This document shows positions 56,579 to 64,000 of a DNA stretch of 64,000 nucleotides, in pieces. Position 1 is the first letter of the stretch. Every line of letters starts with the position of its first letter. The stretch lies in contig CAVZZG010000003.1 of assembly GCA_963779685.1 (NCBI GenBank), positions 992,001 to 1,056,000 on the forward strand. The letters are read 5' to 3'. Source of the stretch: CAVZZG01 sp963779685 (lineage in GTDB: Bacteria > Actinomycetota > Thermoleophilia > Gaiellales > F1-60-MAGs149). A model generated the notes under the pieces. That model worked only from the letters and a program-made list of their open reading frames with translations. It did not search any database and had not been told where the DNA came from. The translations under genes were made by a program, and so were the position numbers.

Positions 56579-57838
56579 TTAGCCGATGCGCGTCGCGATC
56601 GCCTCGAGGGCGTCGCAGAGCCGGTCGACCTCGTCCGTCGTCGTGTAGTGCAGGAAGCCGGCGCGGACGGCGCCGCCGCGGTCCTCGAGTCCGAGTGCGA
56701 GCATCACGTTCAGCGCGTAGTAGTTGCCATCCCAGACGAAGATGCCCGCGCGTCCGAGCTCCTCGGCGATGGCGCGTGGGTGGACGCCGTCGATCGTGAT
56801 CGCGAAGGTGGGCGTGCGTTCGGCCACGCGGGCCGGATCCGCGATGCCGTGCAGGGCGAGCCCGGGGATGTCGGCCAGCCGGCCCATGGCCTGCCGGGAG
56901 AGGGCCTCCTCGTGGGCCGTGATGCGGGCGTAGGCGCTGTCGAGGCGCGCCCGTCGGGTGCCACCCTCGCCGAGCTCGGCGAGGTAGTCGACGGCCGCGA
57001 CGAAGCCGGCCAGCGCCTCGTGGCTCTGCGTGCCGGTCTCGAACCGGTGCGCGGCCGGCGTCTCGGCGGCGGGCCGGACGCGATCGGCGGGCCAGTGCTG
57101 GGCGAGGTCGTGCCGGATCGCCGCCATGCCGAGGTGCGGCCCGAAGTACTTGTACGGCGAGCAGACGACGACGTCGAGGCCCATGCCCCGGCGGTCGATG
57201 CGGCCGTGCGGGGCGTAGTGCACGGCATCTGCCCACGCCAGAGCGCCTACCCGATGCGCCGCGTCGGCGATCCGGCGGGCGTCGGGCTTCGAGCCGACCG
57301 CGTTCGAAGCCAGGGTGAAGGCGACCACCTTCGTGCGCTCCGACAGCAGCGACTCCAGCACGTCGACGTCGAGCGTCACGTCCGCCGACCGGATGGGGGC
57401 GGTGTGCACGGTGAGCTGGTGATCGTCGGCGACGCGCAGCCAGGGGCTGACGTTGCCGTCGTGATCGAGCTGCGTGACGACGATCTCGTCGCCCGGCTGC
57501 AGCGTCCTTGCGACGGCGTGGGCCAGCTGGAAGTTCAGCGTGGTCATGTTGGCCCCGAACGCGATCTCGTCCGGATCCGAGCCGGTGAAGTCGGCGCCGG
57601 CCTGGCGCGCACGGTCGTAGAGCGCGTCGGACTCCGCGCTGGTGACGAAGGCGCCGTCGAGGTTCGCGTTCGACCCGCGCAGGTACGCGGTGATGGCGTC
57701 GATGACGGTATCCGGGGCCTGCGATCCTCCCGGACCGTCGAGGAAGGCGGCGGGCCTGCCCGCCACCTGGCGCTGCAGGGCGGGGAAGCGGCGCCGGAGC
57801 GCCGCGACGTCGAGCGGGGGCGTTTCGATCGCGGTCAC
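56579..57838 (-). CDS. cysteine desulfurase-like class V aminotransferase
   Basis: A 419-residue PLP enzyme of the cysteine-desulfurase-like family: FLDGPGGSQAPDTVIDAI, NMTTLNFQLAHAVAR, QLDHDGNVSPWLRVA, WADAVHYAPHGRIDRRGMGLDVVVCSPYKYFGPHLGM with the PLP lysine, RFETGTQSHEALAG and DGNYYALNVM. The catalytic cysteine loop of IscS/SufS is not seen, so it may be a lyase or desulfurase for another substrate. GTG start fixed by TACGCT 6 nt upstream. Confidence 0.87.
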   Translation of the reverse strand: MTAIETPPLDVAALRRRFPALQRQVAGRPAAFLDGPGGSQAPDTVIDAITAYLRGSNANLDGAFVTSAESDALYDRARQAGADFTGSDPDEIAFGANMTTLNFQLAHAVARTLQPGDEIVVTQLDHDGNVSPWLRVADDHQLTVHTAPIRSADVTLDVDVLESLLSERTKVVAFTLASNAVGSKPDARRIADAAHRVGALAWADAVHYAPHGRIDRRGMGLDVVVCSPYKYFGPHLGMAAIRHDLAQHWPADRVRPAAETPAAHRFETGTQSHEALAGFVAAVDYLAELGEGGTRRARLDSAYARITAHEEALSRQAMGRLADIPGLALHGIADPARVAERTPTFAITIDGVHPRAIAEELGRAGIFVWDGNYYALNVMLALGLEDRGGAVRAGFLHYTTTDEVDRLCDALEAIATRIG

Positions 57839-57844
57839 GGCGGC

Positions 57845-57854
57845 AGCGTACACT
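57845..57854. promoter_or_regulatory. overlapping divergent -10 elements
   Basis: AGCGTACACT: TACGCT on the minus strand (57845-57850, 6 nt before GTG 57838) and TACACT on the plus strand (57849-57854, 7 nt before ATG 57862) share two bases. Both promoters cannot be occupied at once. Confidence 0.6.
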
Positions 57855-57861
57855 CACGCCG

Positions 57862-58692
57862 ATGTCGATCGTGGTCGTGGTGGGATCGGTGAACGTCGAC
57901 CTGGTCGTGACCGTCGACCGCCTGCCCGCGCCGGGCGAGACCGTCACCGGCGGGACGTTCGCGATCCACCATGGCGGCAAGGGCGCCAACCAGGCGGTCG
58001 CCGCCGCCCGGGCCGGCGCCGCGGTGACGATGGTCGGCGCCGTCGGCGACGACGACAACGGGGCGTCGGCGCGCGCGGCGCTGGCTGCCGAGGGCGTCGA
58101 TACGTCACTGGTCCGGGTCCTGCCGGGTGAGATGACCGGCGTGGCCCTCATCGCCGTCGACCGCGCCGGCGCGAACCAGATCGCGGTCGCCTCCGGTGCG
58201 AACCATCGCTTCGATGGCCTGCCTCAGCTCCCTCAGGGCGAGGGCGTGCTGCTGGTCGGGTTCGAGGTCGTCGACGCGGTCGTAGCAGAGGCCGTCGCCG
58301 TCGCACGCGGGCGGGGCTGGCCGATCATCGTGAACCCCGCCCCGGCCCGCGAGCTCCCCGCCGCCCTGCGCGCGAGCGGCGCCATCCTGGTGCCGAACGA
58401 CGGCGAGGCGGCGCTGCTGGGCGGCGACGCCCGGGCCCTGGCTGCGGTCATCGGCGGGCCGGTGGTGGTGACGATGGGGGCGGACGGCGCGCGCCTGATC
58501 GACGGCGATCGCGATGTCCGCGTCGCGGCGCCGGAGGTGGTCGCGGTCGACACCACGGGCGCGGGCGACGTGTTCGCGGGCGTGCTGGCGGCGTCGCTGG
58601 CGGACCGTCTGGAGCTCGAGGCCGCCGTGCGCCGCGCCGTCGCGGCGGCGTCGCGCGCCGTCACCGTCCCGGGCGCACGAGGGGATCGGTAG
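57862..58692 (+). CDS. ribokinase (PfkB family)
   Basis: A 276-residue PfkB-family kinase with ribokinase features: VVVGSVNVDLVVTVDRLPAPGET, GGKGANQAVAAARAGA, MVGAVGDDDNG, and VDTTGAGDVFAGVL with the catalytic aspartate. Phosphorylates D-ribose or a similar sugar. Its TAG stop forms the first half of the glpX -10 hexamer. Confidence 0.88.
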   Translation: MSIVVVVGSVNVDLVVTVDRLPAPGETVTGGTFAIHHGGKGANQAVAAARAGAAVTMVGAVGDDDNGASARAALAAEGVDTSLVRVLPGEMTGVALIAVDRAGANQIAVASGANHRFDGLPQLPQGEGVLLVGFEVVDAVVAEAVAVARGRGWPIIVNPAPARELPAALRASGAILVPNDGEAALLGGDARALAAVIGGPVVVTMGADGARLIDGDRDVRVAAPEVVAVDTTGAGDVFAGVLAASLADRLELEAAVRRAVAAASRAVTVPGARGDR

Positions 58693-58695
58693 ACT
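58690..58695 (+). promoter_or_regulatory. -10 element TAGACT for glpX
   Basis: TAGACT ends 6 nt before the ATG at 58702; its TAG is the rbsK stop codon. Confidence 0.6.
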
Positions 58696-58701
58696 CGCAC
58701 G

Positions 58702-59688
58702 ATGAGCTCCACGCCACTTGATCGCAACCTCGCGCTCGAGCTCGTCCGGGTGACCGAGGCGGCCGCGCTGAACGCGGCCCACTGGATCGGGCGCGGCGAC
58801 AAGAACGCAGCCGACCAGGCCGCGGTCGACGCGATGCGCTCGATGATGTCCTCGGTGTCGATGGACGGTCTGGTCGTGATCGGCGAGGGCGAGAAGGACG
58901 AGGCACCCATGCTCTACAACGGCGAGCGCATCGGCGACGGCTCGCCACCGGCCGTCGACATCGCCGTCGACCCGCTGGAGGGCACCACCCTGACCGCAAA
59001 GGGCCAGCCCAACGCGCTCTGCGTGGTCGCCCTGTCGGAGCGCGGCACCATGTTCGACCCCGGGCCGTGCGTCTACATGGAGAAGATCGCCGGCGGGCCG
59101 GACATCGCCGACCTGCTGTCGCTCACCGACCCGATCGAGGACGTCCTCGCCCGGATCGCCGAGCGTCGTCGCTGTGCCATCAACGACCTGATGGTAGTGA
59201 TTCTCGACCGCCCGCGGCACGAGGAGCAGATCCGGCGGATCCGCGCGTGCGGCGGCCGGATCCGGCTGATCACGGACGGCGACGTGGCCGGGTCGCTGAT
59301 GGCCGTGTCGCCGGAGACCGGCATCGACCTGCTGTGGGGCGTCGGCGGTACACCGGAGGGCGTCCTGTCGGCCTGCGCCATCAAGGCCATCGGCGGCGCG
59401 CTGCTGGGACGCATGTGGCCACGCGACGACGACGAGCGCGCACGCACGATCGCCGCGGGTATCGATCCCGACCGCGTGCTGGCGGCCGACGACCTGGTGG
59501 CCGGCGACAACGCGTTCTTCGCCGCCACGGGCGTCACCGACGGCGACATCCTACGCGGCGTCCGCTTCACGGGCGGCCGCGCCACCACCCAGTCGATCGT
59601 GATGCGGAGCCGCACCGGCACCGTCCGCTTCGTCGAGGGCCGTCACAAGCGCGATCGCGGCATGCTCGCCCACTTCGAGGTCGGCTAA
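58702..59688 (+). CDS. glpX: class II fructose-1,6-bisphosphatase
   Basis: Gluconeogenic FBPase of the GlpX type, 328 residues: IGRGDKNAADQAAVDAMR, VVIGEGEKDEAPMLYNGE, VDIAVDPLEGTTLTAKGQPNAL, VVGGTPEGVLSACAIKAIGGA-like (GVGGTPEGVLSACAIKAIGG) and GVTDGDILRGVRFTGG. It would reverse the phosphofructokinase step, matching the lower glycolytic operon at 26-30 kb. The TAA stop starts the next -10 element. Confidence 0.95.
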   Translation: MSSTPLDRNLALELVRVTEAAALNAAHWIGRGDKNAADQAAVDAMRSMMSSVSMDGLVVIGEGEKDEAPMLYNGERIGDGSPPAVDIAVDPLEGTTLTAKGQPNALCVVALSERGTMFDPGPCVYMEKIAGGPDIADLLSLTDPIEDVLARIAERRRCAINDLMVVILDRPRHEEQIRRIRACGGRIRLITDGDVAGSLMAVSPETGIDLLWGVGGTPEGVLSACAIKAIGGALLGRMWPRDDDERARTIAAGIDPDRVLAADDLVAGDNAFFAATGVTDGDILRGVRFTGGRATTQSIVMRSRTGTVRFVEGRHKRDRGMLAHFEVG

Positions 59689-59691
59689 CTT
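59686..59691 (+). promoter_or_regulatory. -10 element TAACTT for the molybdopterin oxidoreductase gene
   Basis: TAACTT ends 7 nt before the ATG at 59699; its TAA is the glpX stop. Confidence 0.55.
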
Positions 59692-59698
59692 CCAGCCC

Positions 59699-61749
59699 AT
59701 GACCAGCGCGGCCGGTGGCACGCACCGGACGATGTGCCCGATGAACTGCCATCCGACCCTGTGCGGGATGCTGGTCGACGTCGACGGCTCTGGACGGGTT
59801 ACGGTGCGCGGCGATCCCGACAACCCCGACAGCCGCGGCTTCCTCTGCGTCCGCGGCCAGGCCAGCCGCGAGATCATCGGCAACCCGCTGCGGCTGTTGC
59901 AGCCTCGCATCCGGGAGGGCCGCGGCACCGACCGGTGGCGCGAGGCTGACTGGGATGAGGCGCTCGGGCTGATCGCCGATCGGATGGGCGAGGTCGGGCC
60001 GGCCGCCGTCGGGCTGTGGGTGGGGCACGGCGCCATGGCGAACAACTACGGCACGCGGGTCTCGGCCCAGCTCGTCCGGCGGTTCGCGAACCTCCACGGC
60101 AGCCAGACCTGGAGCCCGACGAGCATCTGCTGGGGCCTCGGCGGGTTCGGCCTCGGCCTGACCGGCGTGCTCGAGGCGAACACCAAGGAGGACCTCGGCG
60201 ACAACGCCGGGATGGTGATGATGTGGGGCGCGACGATCGCGAGCCAGCCGAACACCGCGCGGCACCTGGTGCGGGCGCGCAAACGGGGCGCCTTCGTCGT
60301 CACCATCGACGTGCGCGAGACCGAGGCGACCGCGCGCTCCGACGAGATGATCCTGATCCGCCCCGGCACCGACGCGGCGCTCGCGCTCGGCCTGATGCAC
60401 GTCATCGTCCGCGACGGTCTCCACGACCGCGAGTTCGTGGCCGCGCACACGGTCGGGTTCGAGGAGCTGCGCGCGCACCTCGTCGGTCACTCGCCCGAGT
60501 GGGCGGAGGCGGCCTGCGGCGTCCCCGCCGCCACGATCGAGGCGCTGGCGCGCCGCTACGCGACCACCCGCCCGGCGATGATCGTGCTCGGCGGCAGCTC
60601 GATGCACAAGGGCGCGGCCGGCTGGGAAGGCGGCCCGGGCGATCGGCTGCCTGCCGGCGCTGACGGGCAACGTCGGCATACCCGGCGGCGGGTTCGGCCC
60701 GCGTCACGGCGCGCACAGCCACGGCCAGGCGCTGACCGACATCGCAGCAGCCGGGCGACGGCCGCCCGGCGACTGGGTGCCGAACCAGATGGAGCGGATC
60801 ACGGAGGCGCTGCTCGCCCGCCGGGTGCGCGCGATGCTCCTGTTCGGCACCAACATGGTCTCGTCGTTCGCGGACGCCCGGCAGGTCATGGAGGGGCTCC
60901 GCCGGACCGACCTCGTGGTCGCCCACGACCTCTTCATGTCGGAGACGGCGCGCACGTTCGCCGACGTCGTGCTCCCGGCGACGTCGTGGCTCGAGGAGAC
61001 GGGCTGCAAGAGCACGAACACCCACCTGTACCTGATGCCGCAGGTGCTCGACCCGCCGGGCGAGACGCGGTCCGTCGCCCGCGTGCTGCGCGACCTCGCC
61101 GACCGTCGCGGCCTCGTCGACTTCTGGCCCTGGGAGGACGATGCCGGGGCCCTGAACGCGATCCTCGACCACCCCTCGACCGGTCACGCCACGACGGCGG
61201 CGCTCGCGGCCGAAGGCGGTATCCGGGCGCTCGAGATCTCCCACGTGGCTCACCCGGAGCTCGAGTTCCCGACGCCGTCCGGCAAGATCGAGTTCCTCTC
61301 CGAACGCGCCGTCGAGCTCGGGTTGCCGGCGCTGCCGGTGCACACCCCGCAGGCGCCGACCACCGTTGCCGCTGACGCTGCGCAGCGGGCGCACGCTCAC
61401 CCACTTCCACGGCTTCTACGACCACGGGCGGGCACTGCCGTCGCTCGCCAGGGCCGACCCCGAGCCCGTGGTGTGGATCTCGCCGGCGGACGCCGTCCCG
61501 CGTGGCGTCGACGACGGCGCCCCGGTGAGGATCCACAACGAGCGCGGCGAGCGCCACGCCCGCGCGCTCGTCACCGACAAGGTGCCCGCGGGCGTCGTCT
61601 GGATGCGCTCCGGCTGGGCCGGCACCAACACCCTCACGTCGGGCCGATCCTGCCTTCCCGACGCGGCCGTCGACCTGTTCTCGTTCTCCGCCGGCCAGGC
61701 CGCCTTCGACGCAGACGTCGAGGTGGAGGCCGCACCGGAGGCCCCATAG
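59699..61749 (+). CDS. molybdopterin-dependent oxidoreductase, two frameshifts
   Basis: DMSO-reductase-superfamily enzyme, about 680 residues when repaired. N-terminal Fe-S site CPMNCHPTLCGM..GFLCVRGQ; WSPTSICWGLGGFGLG; MVMMWGATIASQPNTARHL; IRPGTDAALALGLMHVI; then frame change near 60640 and LLFGTNMVSSFADARQV, ADVVLPATSWLEETGC, FPTPSGKIEF; a second change near 61365 and VWISPADAVPRGVDDGAPVRIHN, GVVWMRSGWAGTNTLT at the C-terminus. A cysteine or serine ligand to Mo cannot be told from the window. Electron partner and substrate unknown; formate dehydrogenase is not supported as no Sec or Cys motif of that type is seen. Confidence 0.82.
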
Positions 61750-61816
61750 GCGTCCGGCGGTGGGAGTAACGTCCGGCGGTGACGGCCATCCGATTCCCCG
61801 CCGAAGGAGCACGTCC

Positions 61817-62188
61817 ATGAACGGCGTCTACTGGTTGATCTACATCGCGGTGATCGTGCTGGTGATCGCCGGGTTCTGGCAGGTGTTCACCAAGGCCGGC
61901 GAGGAGGGCTGGAAGAGCATCATCCCGGTCTACAACACCATCGTCGAGCTCAAGATCGTGGGCCGTCCGTGGTGGTGGCTGCTGCTCCTGTTCATCCCGT
62001 TCGTGGGCTTGATCATCTACATCATCGTGATGAACGACCTGGCGAAGAGCTTCGGCAAGGGAGCCGGCTTCACGGTCGGACTGGTCCTGCTGCCGTTCGT
62101 CTTCGTCGTGATCCTGGGTTTCGGCGCGGCGACGTACGTCGGGCCGGGCGGCGTGGCGCCGAGCGGCACCCAGGTCCAGTCCTGGTAA
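61817..62188 (+). CDS. DUF5684-type membrane protein
   Basis: A 123-residue protein with about three transmembrane helices (LIYIAVIVLVIAGFWQVF; PWWWLLLLFIPFVGLIIYIIVM; GFTVGLVLLPFVFVVILGF) and the conserved GWKSIIPVYNTI between the first two. Function unknown. AAGGAG stands 7 nt before ATG, so this is one of the leadered genes. Confidence 0.82.
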   Translation: MNGVYWLIYIAVIVLVIAGFWQVFTKAGEEGWKSIIPVYNTIVELKIVGRPWWWLLLLFIPFVGLIIYIIVMNDLAKSFGKGAGFTVGLVLLPFVFVVILGFGAATYVGPGGVAPSGTQVQSW

Positions 62189-62194
62189 CCCGAG

Positions 62195-62791
62195 CTAGAG
62201 CCGCCGGCGGAACACCCTCACGTCGGCGCGCTGCCAGTCGCTGTGGTCGTTGCGCCAGCCCTCGAGATCATGGAAGCGCCGGTGGGTGTTGGCCATGGCG
62301 TGGCCGATCACGTCGCCGGTGCCGATGTGGTAGCGGGCCTGGAGCCAGCGCACGAGACGCAGGGCGGCGTTGATCTGCCGCGGGCGGTTCAGGATCTGCT
62401 GATCGGCCCAGTGGGCGCCCTGCCCGGTCTCCTGCACCATCTCGATCCCGATCGCGGAGTCGTTCAGGCCGATGGTGTGCCGGCAGCGGAGCCGCAGGCT
62501 GACGAGCTGGTGGATGACGCCGTCCTTCGAGATGACGAAGTGCGCGCAGGTGCCGGGGAGCTCACCGAGGTTGGGCGAGTCGCTCGCGAAGGTGTTCCAG
62601 GTTGCGCTGTAGGAGTTGTTGGCCGTGAAGTGCAGGACGATCACGTGCGGCGTGAGCCGGTAGCTACGGCTGCCGTAGTGTCGCAGCGAGTAGGCGGCCA
62701 TCTCGCGCTTGCGTGCCCGCGGGAACGGCACGGGATCCTGGACGATGGCCGGCGAGACGAGGGTCGTGACGGCGAGTGCGAGGGCGAGCAT
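62195..62791 (-). CDS. N-acetylmuramoyl-L-alanine amidase (amidase_2)
   Basis: A 198-residue zinc amidase: signal-like N-terminus LALALAVTTLVSPAIVQDP; VIVLHFTANNSYSATWNTFASD, AHFVISKDGVIHQLV, IGLNDSAIGIEMVQETG and GDVIGHAMANTHRRFHDLEGWRNDHSD. The domain cuts the lactyl-amide bond of peptidoglycan. ATG at 62791 with TACCCT 6 nt upstream. An upstream gene's 3' end lies 32 bp away. Confidence 0.85.
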   Translation of the reverse strand: MLALALAVTTLVSPAIVQDPVPFPRARKREMAAYSLRHYGSRSYRLTPHVIVLHFTANNSYSATWNTFASDSPNLGELPGTCAHFVISKDGVIHQLVSLRLRCRHTIGLNDSAIGIEMVQETGQGAHWADQQILNRPRQINAALRLVRWLQARYHIGTGDVIGHAMANTHRRFHDLEGWRNDHSDWQRADVRVFRRRL

Positions 62792-62797
62792 GCCCGG

Positions 62798-62803
62798 AGG
62801 GTA
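62798..62803 (-). promoter_or_regulatory. -10 element TACCCT for the amidase gene
   Basis: TACCCT ends 6 nt before the ATG at 62791. Confidence 0.6.
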
Positions 62804-62822
62804 GCCCGCCCGGGTCTTACGG

Positions 62823-63418
62823 CTACCCGCCGCGGACGCGGAAGCGGTCCTCGTTCTCCCAGTGATGGCGACGCGGCTTGGGCCTCGTGCGCCCGGGCTC
62901 GCCCGTGCCGTCGCGGAACCCGTTCTGCTGCCGGGCCTCGCGCTCGCGCTCACGCTGCTCGCTGCGCGGCAGGGGCTCGGTGCCGTCCACCCAGCGGGCT
63001 TCGCGGGCACCAGCGGCGTCGTGTTCGGGGCCAGCGGTCGCAGCTGCTCGGTGCCGGACGCGCCGAGGATCTTGAAGGCGTCCGGGTGGGCCTCGGCGTA
63101 CTCCACGACCCGCTCCCGGAACCCGGCCCGGGCGATCGTCTCGGCGGCGCCACTCTGCAGCTCGGTCACCGCGACGACGACGACCAGCTCCCGCCGGCCG
63201 TGATCCTGGGCATGGGTGATCTCCTCGACGTGCCCGTAACCACGGGCCGGAGCCCCGGCGATGAGCACCTCGAACGCGACCTCATCGCCGGCATCGGGCA
63301 TCGGCTGGTCGTCGGGCACGGCCACGACCATGCGGCCCGCATCGAGCTCACGGGTGGTCGACCGCATCGCCGACCGCCCGAACACCATCGTCACTGGCAG
63401 CACCTGACGGGGAGTCAT
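62823..63418 (-). CDS. hypothetical protein, one frameshift
   Basis: About 197 residues when repaired. The N-terminal part (MVVAVPDDQPMPDAGDEVAFEVLIAG, GYGHVEEITHAQDHGRRELVVVVAVTEL) is beta-rich, followed by TIARAGFRERVVEYAEAHPDAFKILG; near 63015 the frame changes and a hydrophilic tail EARWVDGTEPLPRSEQRERE ... ENEDRFRVRGG ends at 62823. No family recognised. ATG at 63418. Confidence 0.6.
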
Positions 63419-63446
63419 GGTGCTCTATGTATCGGCGTTCAGGGCG

Positions 63447-63471
63447 AAAAGGGAAAGCCTCAATGCCCTTT
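63447..63471 (-). terminator. hairpin with T-tract after the FAD oxidoreductase gene
   Basis: AAAGGG / CCCTTT stem overlapping the stop at 63460-63462, followed by TTTT; an AT-rich, classical-type terminator, unlike the GC-rich ones here. Confidence 0.5.
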
Positions 63472-64000
63472 CTTGGGGATGATCCCGGATGGCGCGAAGC
63501 CCGCGAAGAACTCGTCGATCGCCCGGGGCGACTCGCCCCGGGCGTGCGCCCGCTCCATCCGCACGACCGCAGTGCGGACGAGGTGCGCACCGCCGTAGCG
63601 CACGGGATCGGGCGGGAACCGGCCCGACCGCTCGCCGACGAAGGGCGACCGCGTCCACTCGTCATCGTTGCCGAGCGCCATCGAGGCGAGGATCTTGCCG
63701 CCCAGCACCGAGGGGCCGACGCCGTTGCCGCTCCACCCCACCCCGTACAGCAGGTGATCGCGCCCGCCGAGATGCCCGAAGATCGGCAGGCCGTGGTACG
63801 AGCGGTCGATCGGGCCCGACCAGTCGTACTCGACGGCCACGTCGGCCAGGTTCGGGTAGATGCGCCGGAAGTTGTCCTCGACCTCGGCCGCCCGGCCGGC
63901 ATGCCGGTCGAAGCTGTCCGGGATGCGGCCCGCCATGGCGATGCCCCAGCCGCCCTTGCCGAACATGACCCGGCCCGCCTGGGTGCGCCGGTAGTAGTGG
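63460..64000 (-). CDS. FAD-dependent oxidoreductase (DAO family), C-terminal part
   Basis: About 180 C-terminal residues; the N-terminal FAD domain is beyond the right edge. Seen: RVMFGKGGWGIAMAGRIPDSF, GPIDRSYHGLPIFGHLGGRDHLLYGVGWSGNGVGPSVLGGKILASMALG, matching the substrate-domain end of GcvT-type/DAO amine oxidoreductases such as gamma-glutamylputrescine oxidase. Substrate unknown. Confidence 0.82.
   Translation of the reverse strand, partial: HYYRRTQAGRVMFGKGGWGIAMAGRIPDSFDRHAGRAAEVEDNFRRIYPNLADVAVEYDWSGPIDRSYHGLPIFGHLGGRDHLLYGVGWSGNGVGPSVLGGKILASMALGNDDEWTRSPFVGERSGRFPPDPVRYGGAHLVRTAVVRMERAHARGESPRAIDEFFAGFAPSGIIPKKGH

Noticed and set aside
59699..61749. Selenocysteine in the molybdopterin oxidoreductase (formate dehydrogenase-like)
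   Set aside because: Interruptions are changes of frame, not in-frame TGA, and no U/C motif of formate dehydrogenase is present.

Overview
This 64 kb window is GC-rich, gene-dense bacterial DNA with many GTG starts and dense translational coupling (ATGA, GTGA or TGATG overlaps). Family content (WhiA, TadE-like and Rv3654c-like proteins, DUF2277, DUF6636, class II DAHP synthase, GlpX, an actinobacterial pterin-type cluster) points to an actinobacterium, probably a deep branch such as Thermoleophilia; the exact taxon is inference. A striking general feature is a -10 hexamer of the form TANNNT placed about 6 to 8 nt upstream of the start codon of more than 20 genes with no Shine-Dalgarno sequence, which indicates mostly leaderless transcription and fixes many starts.

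Layout. 0-4.5 kb: an MFS transporter cut by the left edge, queG, an MDR oxidoreductase with rnhA, a SufT-like protein and a frameshifted LDH2-type dehydrogenase, then a repeat block (4.5-4.87 kb). 4.9-8.6 kb: an enoyl-CoA hydratase, 2-phosphoglycerate kinase, cyclic 2,3-diphosphoglycerate synthetase and a CpdA-like phosphodiesterase. 8.7-11.4 kb: cytochrome c maturation genes (CcmI-like, ccmF, cysteine-type ccmE). 11.4-20.5 kb: secreted proteins, a BolA/Grx4 pair, a large PPC-like repeat protein, DUF2277 and DUF1326 proteins and a phosphoribosyltransferase. 20.5-25.9 kb: a cNMP-binding protein, a flippase-like membrane protein, tRNA-Gly(CCC), argS, rlmH and a DUF3467 protein. 25.9-30.4 kb: a gap-pgk-tpiA-gpmI glycolytic operon containing many single-base frameshifts. 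30.5-36.2 kb: one operon running from TadE-like proteins through a TadE/SLT fusion, uvrC, an alkyltransferase-like protein and yvcK to whiA. 36.2-42.6 kb: secreted and membrane proteins, bcp, a CoA-transferase, DAHP synthase and an M20 peptidase.

42.6-46.7 kb holds the most surprising gene, a SelW/Rdx-family reading frame interrupted by an in-frame TGA exactly at the second redox position (C-V-P-TGA), followed at the right distance by a bacterial SECIS-like hairpin. It is a probable selenoprotein that ordinary gene calling misses. Next to it is a 1,260-residue secreted protein of alternating Ig-like repeats. 48.2-55.6 kb holds a compact, apparently uncharacterised biosynthetic cluster: Zn-type dehydrogenase, divergent 6-carboxytetrahydropterin synthase, GT4 glycosyltransferase, methyltransferase, LPG-synthase-type flippase and RibD-type reductase, all overlapping, convergent with a CDP-alcohol phosphatidyltransferase/sulfatase fusion. 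Together they could make, glycosylate, methylate, lipid-link and export a GTP-derived pterin or pyrimidine compound. 56-64 kb: a second copy of the 4.7 kb repeat, tRNA-Leu(CAG), a class V aminotransferase, rbsK, glpX, a frameshifted molybdopterin oxidoreductase, an amidase and a FAD oxidoreductase cut by the right edge.

At least 15 single-base frameshifts occur, six of them in tpiA. They hit core genes, so assembly error is more likely than gene decay for most. The window contains no CRISPR array, transposase or phage gene that I can see.
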